A DNA stretch of 64,000 nucleotides from contig NC_061117.1 in NCBI RefSeq assembly GCF_002878395.1, positions 225,424,612-225,488,611 on the forward strand. Reading direction: 5' to 3'. The position numbers and the translations under genes were made by a program. This stretch comes from Capsicum annuum (taxonomy: Eukaryota; Streptophyta; Magnoliopsida; Solanales; Solanaceae). Below the pieces are notes generated by a model that worked only from the letters and a program-made list of their open reading frames with translations, did not search any database and was not told where the DNA came from. Shown in pieces: positions 12,841-26,600 of this stretch (the stretch's first letter is position 1; each line of letters starts with the position of its first letter).

Positions 12841-15800
12841 CAAATTGCCACAAAAATTTAAATGAACCATACTGGGATGATCCCCAACCTTCCTGGCATG
12901 CCCCGATCTATTTTTGGCCACAGCACGCCAGAACCTTGGGCCCACCCAAAAACCGTGGGCTATTACACATCTATTTGGCTTGAAAATATCCCATTTACAC
13001 TGTTTCACCCGTTTGTCAGCCAAATGGCCACAAAAATTTAGACGAACCACATTGAGATGATCCCCAACCTCCCTGGCACACCTCGGTTGACTTTCGACCC
13101 AGAGCACGCCAGGACCCCAAGCCCACCCCCAAAATCGTGGGCAAGAGTACACCAATTTAGCTCAAAAATGCCTCATTCACGCTGTTTTGCTCATTTGTCC
13201 ACCCAAATAGCCACAAAAATTTAAACGGACCACACTAGGATGATCTCTAACCTCCCTGGCATGCCCCAGTCAATTTTTGGCCCACATCACGCCCGGACCC
13301 CAGACCCTCTCCCAAAACCGTGGGCTATAGCACACCGATTTGGCCCAAAAATGCCCCATTCGTGCAGTTTCACCCGTTTGCCCACCTAAATGGCCACAAA
13401 AATTTAAACGGACCACACTGGGCTGATCCCAACCTTTCTAGCATGTCCCGATCGATTTTTATCCCACAGCACGCCCAAACCTCGGGCCACCCCCAAAATC
13501 ATTGTCTATAGCACACCGATTTAGCACAAAAATGCACCATTTACGCTGGTTTGATCGTTCGTCTACCCAAATAGCTATGAAAATTTAAACGAACCATACT
13601 GGGATGATCATCAATCTCCCTGGCATACCCCGGTCAATTTTTAGCCCACAGCACGCCTAAATCGTGGGCTATAGCACACCAATTTGGATCGAAAGACCCC
13701 GTTCGCGCCGTTTTGCCCGTTTGTCCACTCAAATGGCCACAAAAATTTAAATGGACCACACTGGGATGAAACCCAACCTCCTTGGCATGCCTCAATTGAT
13801 TTTCAGACCAGATCACGCTTGGAATCTGGGCCCACCTCTGAACCGTGGGCTATAGTACACCTATTTTGCCCAAAAATGCCCCATTCACACTATTTCGCTC
13901 GTTTGTCTACCCAAATGGCCAGGAAAATTTAAACGGATCACACTGGGATGATCTCCAACTTCCCTGGCATGTCCCAATTAATTTTTGGCCCACAGTACGC
14001 CGAACCCTGGGCTTATCCCCAAAACAGTGGGCTATAGCATATCGATTTAGCTCAAAAATGCCCCATTTCGCCCATTTGGCCACCCAAATGGCCTCAAAAA
14101 TTTAAACGGACCACACTAGGATAATACCCAACCTCCCTGGCACAGCCCAATCAATTTTTTACCCATAGCAGGGCTGGAGCCCAAGCCCACCCCCAAAACC
14201 GTGTACTATAGCACACCGATTTGGTCCAAAAATGCCCTGTTCCGCTGTTTTGCTCGTTTATCCATCCAAATGGCTACGAAAATTTAAACAGACCATACTG
14301 GGATGATCCTCAACCTCCCTAGCATGCCCCAGTCAATTTTAGGCCAACAGCACGCTTGGATCCCGGACTCACTCCCGAAACCCTGGGCCATAGCACACCG
14401 ATTTGGTTTGAAAATGCCCTATTTGCGCAGTTTCGCCCATTTTCCCACACAAATGGCCACAAAACTTTAAACGGACCATACTGGGTTGATCCCCAACCTC
14501 CCTAGCACACCCTGATCGATTTTTATCCTACAACACGCTTAGACCTCGGGCCCACCCCCAAAATCGTGGGCTATAGCGCACCGACTTGGCCCAAAAATAT
14601 CCCATTTGCACTGTTTTGCCCGTTTGTCTACCCAAACGGCCACGAAAATTTAAATGGACCATACCGGAATGACTCCCAACCTCCCTGACATGCCCTGGTT
14701 AATATTTAGACCACAGCACACCTAGACCCCAGGCCCACCCCCAAAACCATGTGCTATAGCACATCGATTTGGCCTAAAAATACCCCGTTCACGTCGTTTT
14801 GCCCGTTTGTCCACTCAAATGGCCACGAAAATTAAAACGAACCACACTAAAAAGATCCCTAACCTCCCTGACATACGTCGGTCGATTTTTGGACCATATC
14901 TTACTTGAATCCCAGGCCCACCCCTAAAAACCGTAGGATATAGCACACCGATTTGGCCTAAAAATTTCCCGTTCTCACCGTTTCGCCCATTTATCCAACC
15001 AAATGGCCACAAAATTTTAAATGGACCACACTGGCACGATCCTTACCTCTCTGGCATACCCCGGGCGATTTTTGACCTACATAATACTGGGACCCCAGAC
15101 CCACTCCCAATACCATGAGCTATAACACACCGATTTGGCCTGAAAATGCCCTATTCGCGCTGTTTAGCTCGTTTATCCACCCAAATATCCATAAAAATTT
15201 AAATGAACCACACTGGACGATACCCAACCTCCCTGGCATGCCCTGGTCGATTTTTGGCCCACAACAGGCTCAAACCGCAGTTCCATCCCTGAAACCGTGG
15301 GCTATAGCACATCAGTTTGGCCCGAAAATACCCCATTCGCATCGTTTTGCCCGTTCATCCACTCAAATGGCCACAAAAATTTAAATGAACCACACTTGAT
15401 GATCCCTTACCTCCTTGAAACACCCCGATTGATTTTTGACCCACAGCACACCCAAACCATGAGCCCACCCCAGAAAACGTGGGCTATAGTGCACCGATTT
15501 AGCCTCAAAATGCCCCGTTCGCAATGTTTTGCCCGTTTGTCCACCCTAATAAAGACAAAAATTTAAAATACCCACACTAGGATGATCCCCAACCTCCCTG
15601 GCATGCCCCTATCAATTTTTAACCCTCCGAAAGCCCGAACTCCGGACCCACCCCCAAAACCATAGGCTACAACACATCGATTTAGCTCGAAAATACCCCG
15701 TTCGCATTATTTCTCCCATTTACCAACACAAATGGCCATGAAAATTAAAACATACCACACAGGGATGATCCCCAACCTCCCTGGTACGCCCAAGTCAATT

Positions 15801-18800
15801 TTTGGCCCACAGCACACCCGGATCTCCACCACCAAAACCGTGGGCTAAAGCACATCAATTTGGCCCAAAAATGCCTAATTCACACAGTTTCGCTCATTTG
15901 TCCACCCAAATGGCTATGAAAATTTAAATGAACCACACTAGGACGATCCCTAACCTCCTTGGCACACCCCAATCGATTTTTGGCCCATATCACGCCTGTA
16001 CCCTGGGCCAACCCTCGAAATTGTGGGCTATAGTACATTGATTTGGCCTGAAAATGCCTAATTTGAACCGTTTCGCTCGTTTATTCACCCAAATGGCCAT
16101 AAAAATTTAAACGAACCACACTGGGATGATCGCCAACCTCCCTGGCATACCCCGATTGATTTTTGGCCCACAGCAAGCCCAAAACCTGGACCCACCCCAA
16201 AACCGTGAGTTATAGCACATCGATTTAGCCCAAAAATGCCCCGTTCATACTGTTTCACTCATTTATCCACTCAAATGGCCACAAAAATTTAAACTGACAG
16301 CACAAGAATGATCCCCAGACTCCCTTGCACACCTCGATCAATTTTTGGCCCACATCACGCCCAGACCCCGAGCCCACACCCAAAACCATGGGTTATAGCG
16401 CACTGATTTGGCTTAAAAATGCCCCGTTCATGCCGTTTTACCCGTATATCCACCCAAATGACCACAAAAATTAAAACAAACCACACTAGGATGATCCCGA
16501 ACCTCCCTGGCATGCCCCAGTCAATTTTCATCCCACATCACGCTCAAATCCTGGACCCACCCCCAAAATCGTGGGCCATAGCACACCGATTTAGCCCAAA
16601 AATGCCCCATTCGCGCATTTTCACCCGTTTGCCCACCCAAAATGGCCACAAATAATTAAACGAACCATATTGGGATGATACCCAACTTCCCTGGCACGCC
16701 CCGATCAATTTTCCGCCAATAGCACACCCGGACCTCAGGCCCACTTGCAAAATCGCGAGCTATAGCACACCGATTTGGTCTAAAAATGCCCCATTTGTGC
16801 CGTTTTGCCCGTTTGTCTACCCAAATGGCCATAAAAATTTAAACGTACCACGCAGGAATGATCCCCAACCTCCCTGGCATGCCCCAATCAATTTTATGCC
16901 CATATCACGGCTAGACCCCAGGCCCACCCCCAAAACCGAGGGCTATCGCACACCGATTTGGCCCGAAAATATCTTGTTCACGCTTTTTGTCCACCCAAAT
17001 GTCCACAAAAATTTAAACAGACCATACTGGGATGATTCCCAACCTCCCTGGCATGCCCCGGTTAATGTTTGGCCCACAGCAGGCCCGAACCCTGGGCCCT
17101 CTCCGAATCATAGGCTATAGCAAAATGATTTGGTCCAAAAATGCTCCATTCGCACCGTTTTGCCTATTTGTCAATCCAAATGGCGATGAAAATTTAAACG
17201 GACCATACTGGGATGATCCCCAACCTGTCAGGCATGACCCGATAAATTTTTGGCCCACAGTACGCTTGGACCCCAGGCCCACCCTTGAAACCGTTGGCTA
17301 TAGCACACCAATTTGGCTTGAAAATGCCCCGTTCACGGGATGACCCCTAAAATCCCTGGCACGCCAGGACCCTAGGCCCACCCCCCAAAATTATGGGCTA
17401 TAGCACACCGATTTAGCTCGAAAATTCCTTGTTCGTGCCGTTTTGCCTGCTTGTTCCCCCAAATGGCCATGAAAATTTAAATGGACCATACTGGGATAAT
17501 ATCTAGCCTCCCTGGCATGTCCCAATTGATTTTGAGCTCACAGCACGCCCAAAACCCAGGCCCACCCCCGAAACCGTGTGCTATAGCATACCGATTTGGC
17601 CTGAAAATGCCCTGTTCGCGCTATTTCGCCCGTATGTCCACCCAAATGGCCACAAAAATTAAAACGGATCACACTGGGACAATCCCAACCTCCCTGGAAT
17701 TCCCCTATCAATATTCGACCCACAACACGCCCGATCCTGAAGCCCACCCCTAAAATCGTGGGCTATAGCACACCGATTTGGCCCGAAAATGACCCGTTGC
17801 GCCAGTTTTTCCACCCAAATAGCCACAAAAATTTAAATGGACCATACTGAGACGATCCCAACCTCCCTAGAATGCACTGGTAGAATTTCGGCCCACAGCA
17901 CGCCCGGACCCCAGGTCCACCCCTGAAATTGTGGGATATAGCACACCGATTTGATTCGAAAATGCTTCGTTCGCGCCGGTTTACCCAATTGTCCACCCAA
18001 ATGGCCACGAAAATTTAAACGGACCACACTGGGACTGTCATACCCTATTTTTACCTGAGGTTAAAACGAGCATGACGTTATGGACTCTAAACGAATGAAA
18101 ATTTGCACAGAGTCGCCACCTAACTTTTAAGGAAAATAAGGAAACCTATTGAAGTATTAACATGTGATTAATATTTTTAGTCTGGGAAAAATCAATTGAG
18201 ATTCTAGGTAAGGGTTCAAGTTATTTCGAAAGGAAGGGATTAGGCATCCTTCAGAATCCACAAGTGTGGTACCCGGCTAGACTAAATTTTTCAAAGAGGG
18301 AGTAAGTATAAAAAATAATGAAGAAGTGTATGTATTAAATATAAAATAATATAAATATTTAAAATTATGTAAAGATGTATGTATATTGAATATATAAATA
18401 AAACATGTTATTATAAAAAATATAAAAAAATACATGTGAAAAGAAAAATTTTATGTTGTGTGAAAGAAAGTATATCTTGATATATCATGAAGAGAAAGAG
18501 AAAAATAATGTTCTTTGTTTGATTAAAGTTTATGAAAAAGTAAAGGTTTACTTTAACAAAAAGAACACAATATTTATGATGTCAAAGCATGTAAACTAAC
18601 TTGATTAATTTAATTTATTAGTGTAAACGTTAACGACCTAAGTTTGCATAAACGCGAGATGAAGTTGTATAAAAAAAAATTTCGTCCAACACCCCAAAAA
18701 TAAAGTTTTCATTATAATAACATTTGTACAAATATAAAAATAAAATACAAAATTAAAAGGGCCTCTTTGAATGCAACTCTCGACGAGTAATCCAAATAAC

Positions 18801-18937
18801 CTGTATAAACACTTGTAAAAATGTTAGTAACGAATAAATAATAATAATAAAAAATTGAACAAGTATGTGTGTATATAAATATTCAAAAAAGATATATTTT
18901 TTTGTTAAAAAGTGGGCTCAGATAAAGTCATGACTGC

Positions 18938-19027
18938 GAAATGGTTGCTCAATTAATTGGCCGTCCTAAATCGTTTTGCTACGAAGTGGTTGCTCAATTA
19001 ATTGGCCGTCCTAAATCGTCTTGTCAA
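18938..19027 (+). repeat. 45-bp tandem duplication inside the LTR
   Basis: Two adjacent 45-bp units share TGGTTGCTCAATTAATTGGC followed by CGTCCTAAATCG; the second starts at 18983. They lie in the probable U3 part of the LTR and could be promoter or enhancer repeats, or simple slippage products. Confidence 0.8.
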
Positions 19028-19951
19028 AATCTGAATTGTAAAATCTTGTATTGTTATAAAGTTTCATCATCACCCATAAAATATTTTTATTACGTATTTG
19101 TATACGTAAAATCCGTCTTTTGTTTACGGAGGCCTCAAAATCAATAATACTTTTTTCATTGGCCAAATGTGTAGTATCCATTCACTATCAGTGTAAATAA
19201 ATGAGAAGGACAAAAATCGTCCAAAAATCACTCCAACAGCAGTAAACTCAAGGCAAAAAAAAAAATAGTCAATAACAGTGATAATAAAATAGCAAAGCAA
19301 ATAGAGACAAACACACTATCTAATTAATTCCAATATCCATCCAAATGGCTTTGACCAGATCTGTATAGTAAAAGAAAAATATTAGAGAAAAGGGGCGGCT
19401 TATGGTTGTTTCTCGATACTGGTAGTGGTTGTTGTAGTGGTTGATGGTGGCAGATCTGGGAAGAAATTCGATGCTCACCGGTCATCACCTCCGGCTAGCT
19501 CGCGGCGAGATGTAAAAGGAAAGCTTGTAGCGTCGGGTGGTATTTTTGGTTGGCTATTTCGGGGGAAGAAAACCATGTGGAGATGGAGCGTGAGATCGGA
19601 TGAACTGTTGATATCTACGGAGAAGACGAAAGCTTAGAAATGGAAATTATGTAGTAGGCGTCTGTATATATATTTATATGTGTGTCATTGTTGTTGATGG
19701 TAAAAAATGAAACAAAAATGGAGGTTGTTTTCTATGTATGCATGTGTTTGTGTGTTTATATATATATATTTTTGTGTGTGTTTTGAAGAGAAAAATAGAA
19801 TAAATAAAATATGCTTGTATATTTTTGAATATTTGTGTGGGTTTGCAAAGGAAAAATGATTATGAGTTTTAAAAAAATAAATATATGTGTATTTTGAAAG
19901 AGAGGAAAAAATGAACAAAAACGTGTGTCCAAAATGTGTCCTCCCACGACC

Positions 19952-19960
19952 TATTTATAC
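19952..19960 (+). promoter_or_regulatory. TATA-like box of the LTR
   Basis: TATTTATAC sits about 650 bp before the LTR end, in a sequence context (CCTATTTATACAAAA) typical of a plant core promoter. It would mark the U3/R side of the LTR on the plus strand. Whether it is active is unknown. Confidence 0.4.
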
Positions 19961-20108
19961 AAAAAATTGAGCCCCCCTTTTATCCAATGGATAAAGGGGT
20001 GTCCTCTCTTTTTATAATAGAACACCCTTAGGTCCTTAAGTTATTGGTCAAAGAATTTTCATCCTTTTGACCAACGGACAAAGTAATTATTCAAAGGGTA
20101 GTGTCATT

Positions 20109-20210
20109 GAGTGGCCATTGTCAGATGTGACAAGACAACACTGAGTGGTCATTGTCGGACGTGACAAGACATTATTGTGTAGTCATTTTTGGATGTGATA
20201 AGACATCGAA
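20109..20210 (+). repeat. Three 34-bp tandem units in the LTR
   Basis: GAGTGGCCATTGTCAGATGT at 20109, its variant GAGTGGTCATTGTCGGACGT at 20143 and a more diverged copy near 20177 are each followed by GA(C/T)AAGACA. The period is 34 bp. Confidence 0.75.
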
Positions 20211-20332
20211 TTATTATACTGCACAAAAATAATTGATCCGACTCAGCGTTTGTGGAATATAAATATAGATGTTGAATGAAAAAATGTAAAGAATATTAAA
20301 ATTATTAAAATATAATTAATTTAAAAATACTG

Positions 20333-20334
<2 letters not shown>

Positions 20335-20370
<36 letters not shown>
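20335..20370. repeat. (TA)n microsatellite in the LTR
   Basis: An uninterrupted run of about 18 TA dinucleotides lies 230 bp before the LTR end. Runs of this kind vary in length between individuals. Confidence 0.95.
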
Positions 20371-20371
<1 letters not shown>

Positions 20372-20600
20372 CATCATGTCGTGCACGTGCGCAAATATTT
20401 GTAAAATAATAAATTGATAAGAATAAGAAAAATTATTAATAAATTATAAAGAGTAAAAAAAATTCTAAAGTAAAGATGAAAATCAATAATTGGTTTTCAA
20501 TTGTAAAAAATATGTGAAAGTTGTATTTTGTGCCCTTTAACGGCCAGGAAACCTGAAAACGTTATTTTTAAGCACGGAGAGCAAAAATTAGGTGTCAACA

Positions 20601-23600
20601 GAGACGATCCCCAACCTCCCTGACACGTCCCGGTTGATTTTCGGCCTACAGCACGCCCGAAACCCGGGCCCAACCCTAAAACCGTGGGCTATAGCACACC
20701 GATTCGGACCGAAAATGCTCTGTTTGCATCGTTTTGCACGTTTGTCGACCCAAGTGTCCACAAAAATTTAAACGGACCAAACTGGGATGATCCCCAACCT
20801 CCCTGGCACGCCCCGGTCAATTTTCGGCCAACAACACACCCAAACACCGAGCCCACCCCCAAAACTGTGGGCTATAACACACCGATTTGGCCCGAAAATG
20901 CCTCGTTTGTATTGTTTTGCTTGTTTGTCCACCCACATAGCCACAAAAATTTAAACGAACCACACTGGGATGATCCCCAACCTCCCTGGCATGCCCTGAT
21001 CAATTTTTGGCCTACAGCATGCTCGGACCCCGGCCCACCCCTGAAATCGTGGGCTATATCACAGCGATTTGCCCCAACATGCCCCGTTCGCACCATTTCG
21101 CCCGTTTGTCAACCCAAATGGCCACTAAAGATAAAATAAACCACACTGGGATGATCCACAACCTCCCTGGCATGCCCCGATCGATTTTCGACCCACAACA
21201 CGCCCGAACCCTGGGCACACCCCAAAACTGTAGGCTATAGGACACCGATTTGGCCCGAAAATGCCTCGTTCACGCCGTTTCGCCCGTTTGTCTACCCAAA
21301 TAGCCACAAAAAATTAAATGGACCACACTGGGACTATCCCCACCCTCCCTGGTAGACCTCGGTTGATTTTCGGCGCACAGAACTCCCAAACCTCAGGCCC
21401 ACCCCTAAGACCGTGGGATATAGCATGCCAATTTGGCCCAAAAATGTTTCGTTCTCGCCGTTTTTCCCGTTTGTCAACCCAAATGGCCACGATAATTTAA
21501 ATGTACCACACTGGGACGATCTCTACCTCCCTGGCATATCCCGATCAATTTTCAACCCACAACAAGCCCAGACCCCGGGCCCACCCCCAAAACCTTGGGC
21601 TATAGCACATCGATTTGGCACAAAAATGCTCCGTTCGTGCCGTTTCGCATATTTGTCAACCCAAATGGCCATGAAAATTTAAACGGACCATACAGGGACA
21701 ATCCACAACCTCCCTGGCATGCCCCGATCAATTTTCGACCCACAGTACGCTCTACCCCAGGCCCACCCTTGAAACCGCCGACTATAGCACACAGATTTAG
21801 CACAAAAATGCCCCATTCATGACGTTTCGCCCGTTTGTCCACCCACATAGCCACAAAAATTTAAACAGACCACACTGGGATGATTTCCAACCTCCTAGCA
21901 CTCGCCAGCCAATTTTTGGCCCACAGCACGCTGGACCCCGGGCCCACCCCCAAAACTATGCGCTATAGCACACTGATTTGGCATGAAAATGCTCCGTTCG
22001 CATTGTTTTGCCGTTTGTCCACCCAAATGGACAAGAAAATTTAAACGGAGAACACTGGGACAACCCCCAACCTCTCTGGAACTCTCGAACCCCGGGCCCA
22101 CCCCCAAAATTATGGGCTATAGCACACCGATTAAGCTTGAAAATGCCCCGTTCGCGCCATTTCGCCTGCCTGTCCACCCAAATAGCCATGAAAATTTAAA
22201 TGGACCACACTGGGATAATCTTCAACCTCTCTGGCATGCTCCGGTCGATTATGGGCCCAAAGCATACCCAAAGTCTGGGCCCACCCCCAAAACTGTGGGC
22301 TATAGCACACCGATTTGACTCGAAAATGTCCTGTTTGCGCTATTTTGCCCGTCTGTCCACCCAAATGGCCACAAAAATTTAAACGGACCACACTGGGATG
22401 ATCCGAACCTCCCTGGCACCCCCTGTCGATTTACAACCTGCAGCATGCCCGAACCCCGAGCTCACCACCAAAATCGTGGCTATAGCACACCAATTTGGCC
22501 CGAAAATTACTCCTTCACGCTGTTTCGCCTGTTTGTCCACCCAAATGAATACAAAAATTTAAATGGACCATGTTGGGACGATCGTCAACCTCCCTGGAAC
22601 GCACTGGTAGAATTTTAGCCGACAGCACGCCCGGACCCTAGGCCCACCCCCAAAACTGTGGGATATAGCATAAAGATTTGGCCCGAAAATTCCCCGTTCA
22701 CGCCATTTCGCCTGTTTGTCCATCTAAATGGCCATAAAAATTTAAATGGACCATACTAGGACGATCCCCAATCTTCCTGCCATGCCCCGATCAATTTTTG
22801 TCCCATAGCATGCCCCAACCCCTGGCCTACCCAAAACCGTGGACTATAGCACACCGACTTGGATCGAAACTGCCCCATTCGAGTCATTTTGGCCGTTTGT
22901 CCACCCAAATGGCCATGAAAATTAAACGGACCATACTCGGATGATCCCCAACCTACTTGGCACACCTCAATCGATTTTTGGCCCACAGCACGCTCGGACC
23001 CCGAGCCCACCCCAAAACCATGAGCTATAGCACACCAATTTGGCCTGAAAATACCCCGTTTGAGTTGATTCGCCCGTTTGTCTACCCAAATAGCCACGAA
23101 AAATTAAACGGACCATACTGGGATGATCCTCAACCTCCCTGGACTACCTCGATCAATTTTTAGCCCACAGTACGTTCGAACCCCAAGCTTACCCCCGAAA
23201 CCGTGGGCTATAGCAAACCGATTTGACTCAAAATGCCCTGTTCGTGCCATTTCGCTCGTTTGTCTTCCCAAATGGCCACGGAAATTTAAACGAACCACAT
23301 TGGGATGATCCCCAACCTCCCTGGCATGCCCCAATTGATTTTTAGCCCACAGCATGCTCAGACCCCGAGCCCACCCAAAAACCGTGGGCTATAGCACACT
23401 AATTTGGCCAAAAAATACTCCGTTCGCTCGTTTCACACGTTTATCCATCCAAATAGCCACAAAAATTTAATTGGACCACACTGGGATATCTCCAACCTCC
23501 CTGGCTCGCCTCGGCCAAATTTTAGCCAACAGCACGCTCGGATATGGACCCATCCCCAACATCGTGGGCTATAGCACACCGATTTTGCCTGAAAATGCCT

Positions 23601-26600
23601 CGTTCACGCCGTTTTGCACATTTGTCCACCCAAATACCCACAAAAAATTAAACGAACCATACTGGGACAATCCCCAATCTCCCTGACATGCCCCGGTCAA
23701 TTTTTAGCCCACAACACGCTTGGACCCTGAGCCCACCCCCAAAACCATGGGCTATAGCACACCGATTTGGCCTGAAAATGTGCTGTTTGCGTTGTTTCGC
23801 ACGTTTGTCCACCCAAATGGCCACGAAAATTTAAATAGACCACACTGGGATTATGCCCAACCTCCCTGGCATGCACGAATTGATTTTTGGCTGACAACAC
23901 ACCCGGGCCCCGGGCCCACCCCCAAAATCGTGGGCTATAGCACACAGATTTGGCCCAAAACCACCCCGTTCACGCTGTTTTGCCCGTTTCTCCACATAAA
24001 TTAAGACACACAACACTGGGATGCTCCCCAACCTCCCTGGCTTGCCCCAATCAATTTTTAGCCCACAGCACGCCTGGACCTCGGGCTCACCCCCGAAACT
24101 ATAAGCTATAGCACACCGATTTGGCCCAAAAATGCTCCGTTCGCCCCGTTTTGCCCGTTTGTCCACCCAAATGGCCACAAAAATTTAAACGGACCATACT
24201 GGGATGATCCCCAACTTCCGTAGCAATTCTCGGTCGATTTTTGACCTACAGCACGCCCGAACCTCAGGCCCAACCTCAAAACCGTAGGCTATAGCACACC
24301 AATTTAGCCCGAAAATGCCTCGTTTGCATCGTTTTGGACATTTGTCCGCCCAAATGGCCACAAAAATTTAAACGGACCAAGTTAGGATGATCCCAAACCT
24401 CTCTAGCATGCCCCGGTAAATTTTTGGCCCACAGCACGCTCGAACCCCGGGCCCACCCTCAAAACTGTGGGCTATAACACACCGATTTGGCCCGAAAATG
24501 GCCCGTTTGCATCATTTTGCTCGTTTGTCCACGTATATGGTCACAAAAGTTTAAATGGACCACACCGGGACGATCCCCAACCTCCCTGGCATGCCTCGGT
24601 TAATTTTTGGATTACAACACGCCCGGACCCGGGATCACCCTCAAAATCGTGGGCTATATCACTGCGATTTGCCCCAAAAATGTCCCGTTCGCACCGTTTT
24701 GCCCGTTTGTCCACCCAAATGGCTACTAAAAATTAAACAAACCACACTGGGATGATCCTCAACCTCCCTGGCACGCCCCGATTGATTTTTGGACCACAGT
24801 ACGCCCGAACCTCAGACACACCCCCAAATCCATAGGCTATAGCACACCAATTTGACCCGAAAATGCCTCGTTTGCATCGTTTTGCCCGTTTGTCCACCCA
24901 AATGGCCACAAAAATTAAACGGACCACACTAGGACGATCCTCAACCTCCCTGGCATGCCCCGATCAATTTTTAGCCCACAGAACTATCGAACCTTGGGCC
25001 CACCCCTAAGACCGTGGGCTATAGCACACCGATTTAGCCCAAAAATGCCCCGTTCGCGCCATTTTTCCCGTTTGTCAACCCAAATAGCCAAGATAATTTA
25101 AACGAACCATACTTGGATAATCTCCACCTCCCTGGCATACCTCAATTGATTTTCGACCCACAGCAAGCACGGACCCTGGACCCACCTCCAAAACCGTGGG
25201 TTATAGCACACAGATTTGGCCCAAAAATGCCTCGTTCGCGCCGTTTTGCCTATTTGTCAACCTAAATGGCCATGAAAATTTAAACGGACCATACTGAGAT
25301 GATCCCCAACCTTCCTGGCATGCCCCAATCAATTTTTGGTCCACAGTACGCTCAAACCCCAGGCCCACCCTTGAAACCATCGGCTAAAGCACACCAATAT
25401 GGCCCAAAAATACCCCATTCACGATGTTTCATCCATTTGTCCATCCAAATAGCCACAAAAATTTAAACGGACCACACTGGGATGATCTCCAACCTCCCTG
25501 GCATGCGTCAGTCAATTTTTGACCCACAGCACGCCCGGACCCCGGCCCACGTTCGAAACCATGGGCTATAGCATACTGATTTAGCGCGAAAATGCCCCGT
25601 TCGTACTGTTTTGCCTGTTTGTCCACCCAAATAGCTAAGAAAACTTAAACGAACCACACTGGGATGACCCCAACCGCTCTGGTACGCCCGTACCCCAGGC
25701 CTTCCGCCAAAATTATGGGCTATAGCAACCGATTTGGCTCGAAAATGCCTCGATCACGTCTTTTCGCCTGCTTGTCCACCCAAATGGCCATGAAAATTTA
25801 AATAGACCACACTGGGACAATTTCCAAGCTCCCTGACATGCCCCACTCTATTTTGGGCCTACGGCACGCCCGAAACCCGAGCCCACCCCCAAAACTGTAG
25901 GCTATAGCACACTGATTTGCCCCAAAATTCCTTGTTTGCACTATTTTGTCTGTCTGTCCACCCAAATGGCCACGAAAATTTAAACGGAACACACTGGGAC
26001 TATCCCAATCTCCCTGGTATGCCCCTGTCGATTTTTGACCCACAGCACGCCCGAACCCCGAGCCCACCCCCAAAATCGTGGCTATAGCAATTGATTTGGC
26101 CCGAAAATGACTCGTTCGCATTGTTTTGCCTGTTTGTCCACCTAAATGGCCACAAAAATTTAAATGTACCACACTGGGACGATCTCCAACCTCTCTGAAA
26201 TGCACTGGTAGATTTTTGCCCCACAGCACGCCCGGACCCTAGGTCTACTCCCGAAACCGTGGGATATAGCACACGCATTTGGTCTGAAAATGCCCCGTTC
26301 ACGTCGTTTTGCTCGTTTGTCCACCCAAATGACCACAAAAATTTGAACGGACCACACTGGGATAATCCCTAACCTTCCTGGCATGCCCCAATCGATTTTT
26401 GGCCCACAACATGCCCCGACCCCTGGCGCACCAAAACCGTGGGTTATAGCACACCGATTTGGTCCAAAACCGCATCGTTCGAGCTGTTTCGCCAGTTTGT
26501 CCACCCAAATGGCCACAAAAATTTAAACAGACCACACTGGGATGATCCCCAATCTCCTTGGCATGCCTCGATCAATTTTTGGCACACAGCATGCCCAAAC

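Larger units (their letters stand above)
1..18035 (+). repeat. Satellite array, block A (about 183-bp monomers, forward)
   Basis: About 99 head-to-tail copies of a monomer of about 183 bp fill this block. Landmarks recur in nearly every copy: GTGGGCTATAGCACACCGAT, then TTGGCCCGAAAATGCCCCGT, then CGTTTGTCCACCCAAATGGC, then AAATTTAAACGGACCACACT, then CCCCAACCTCCCTGGCATGC. The interval between GGGCTATAG landmarks is usually 182-183 bp; some monomers carry internal deletions of 5-50 bp. The array continues past the left edge. Because 183 is divisible by three, long open frames of 60-160 codons appear on both strands; they are by-products of the repeat, not genes. Most differences between copies are C/T or G/A changes at CpG sites. 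The monomer length would suit a plant subtelomeric, interstitial or centromeric satellite; the family name is not assigned here. Confidence 0.97.
18036..20600 (+). mobile_element. Solo LTR, Ogre/Tat-like Ty3-gypsy type, inserted in satellite
   Basis: The satellite is interrupted in mid-monomer. The insert begins TGTCATACCC and ends GGTGTCAACA, the TG...CA form of an LTR. It is flanked by GGGAC (18031-18035) and GAGAC (20601-20605), a 5-bp target duplication with one mismatch. Removing the insert and one flank restores a normal monomer. No primer-binding site, gag or pol follows, so this is a single LTR left by recombination between the two LTRs of an element. The length (2565 bp), the GAGTCGCCACC motif near 18110 and the phrase TGGTACCCGGCT near 18267 resemble long LTRs of Ogre/Tat elements; that family assignment is from recall, not from a search. 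Strand is nominal, based on a TATA-like site near 19952. Confidence 0.8.

Noticed and set aside
1..18035. CRISPR-like regular repeats
   Set aside because: Repeats are contiguous 183-bp monomers without unique spacers, in a plant genome.
19425..19637. 70-codon frame in the LTR
   Set aside because: Short, low complexity, inside a solo LTR, with no retroviral domain.
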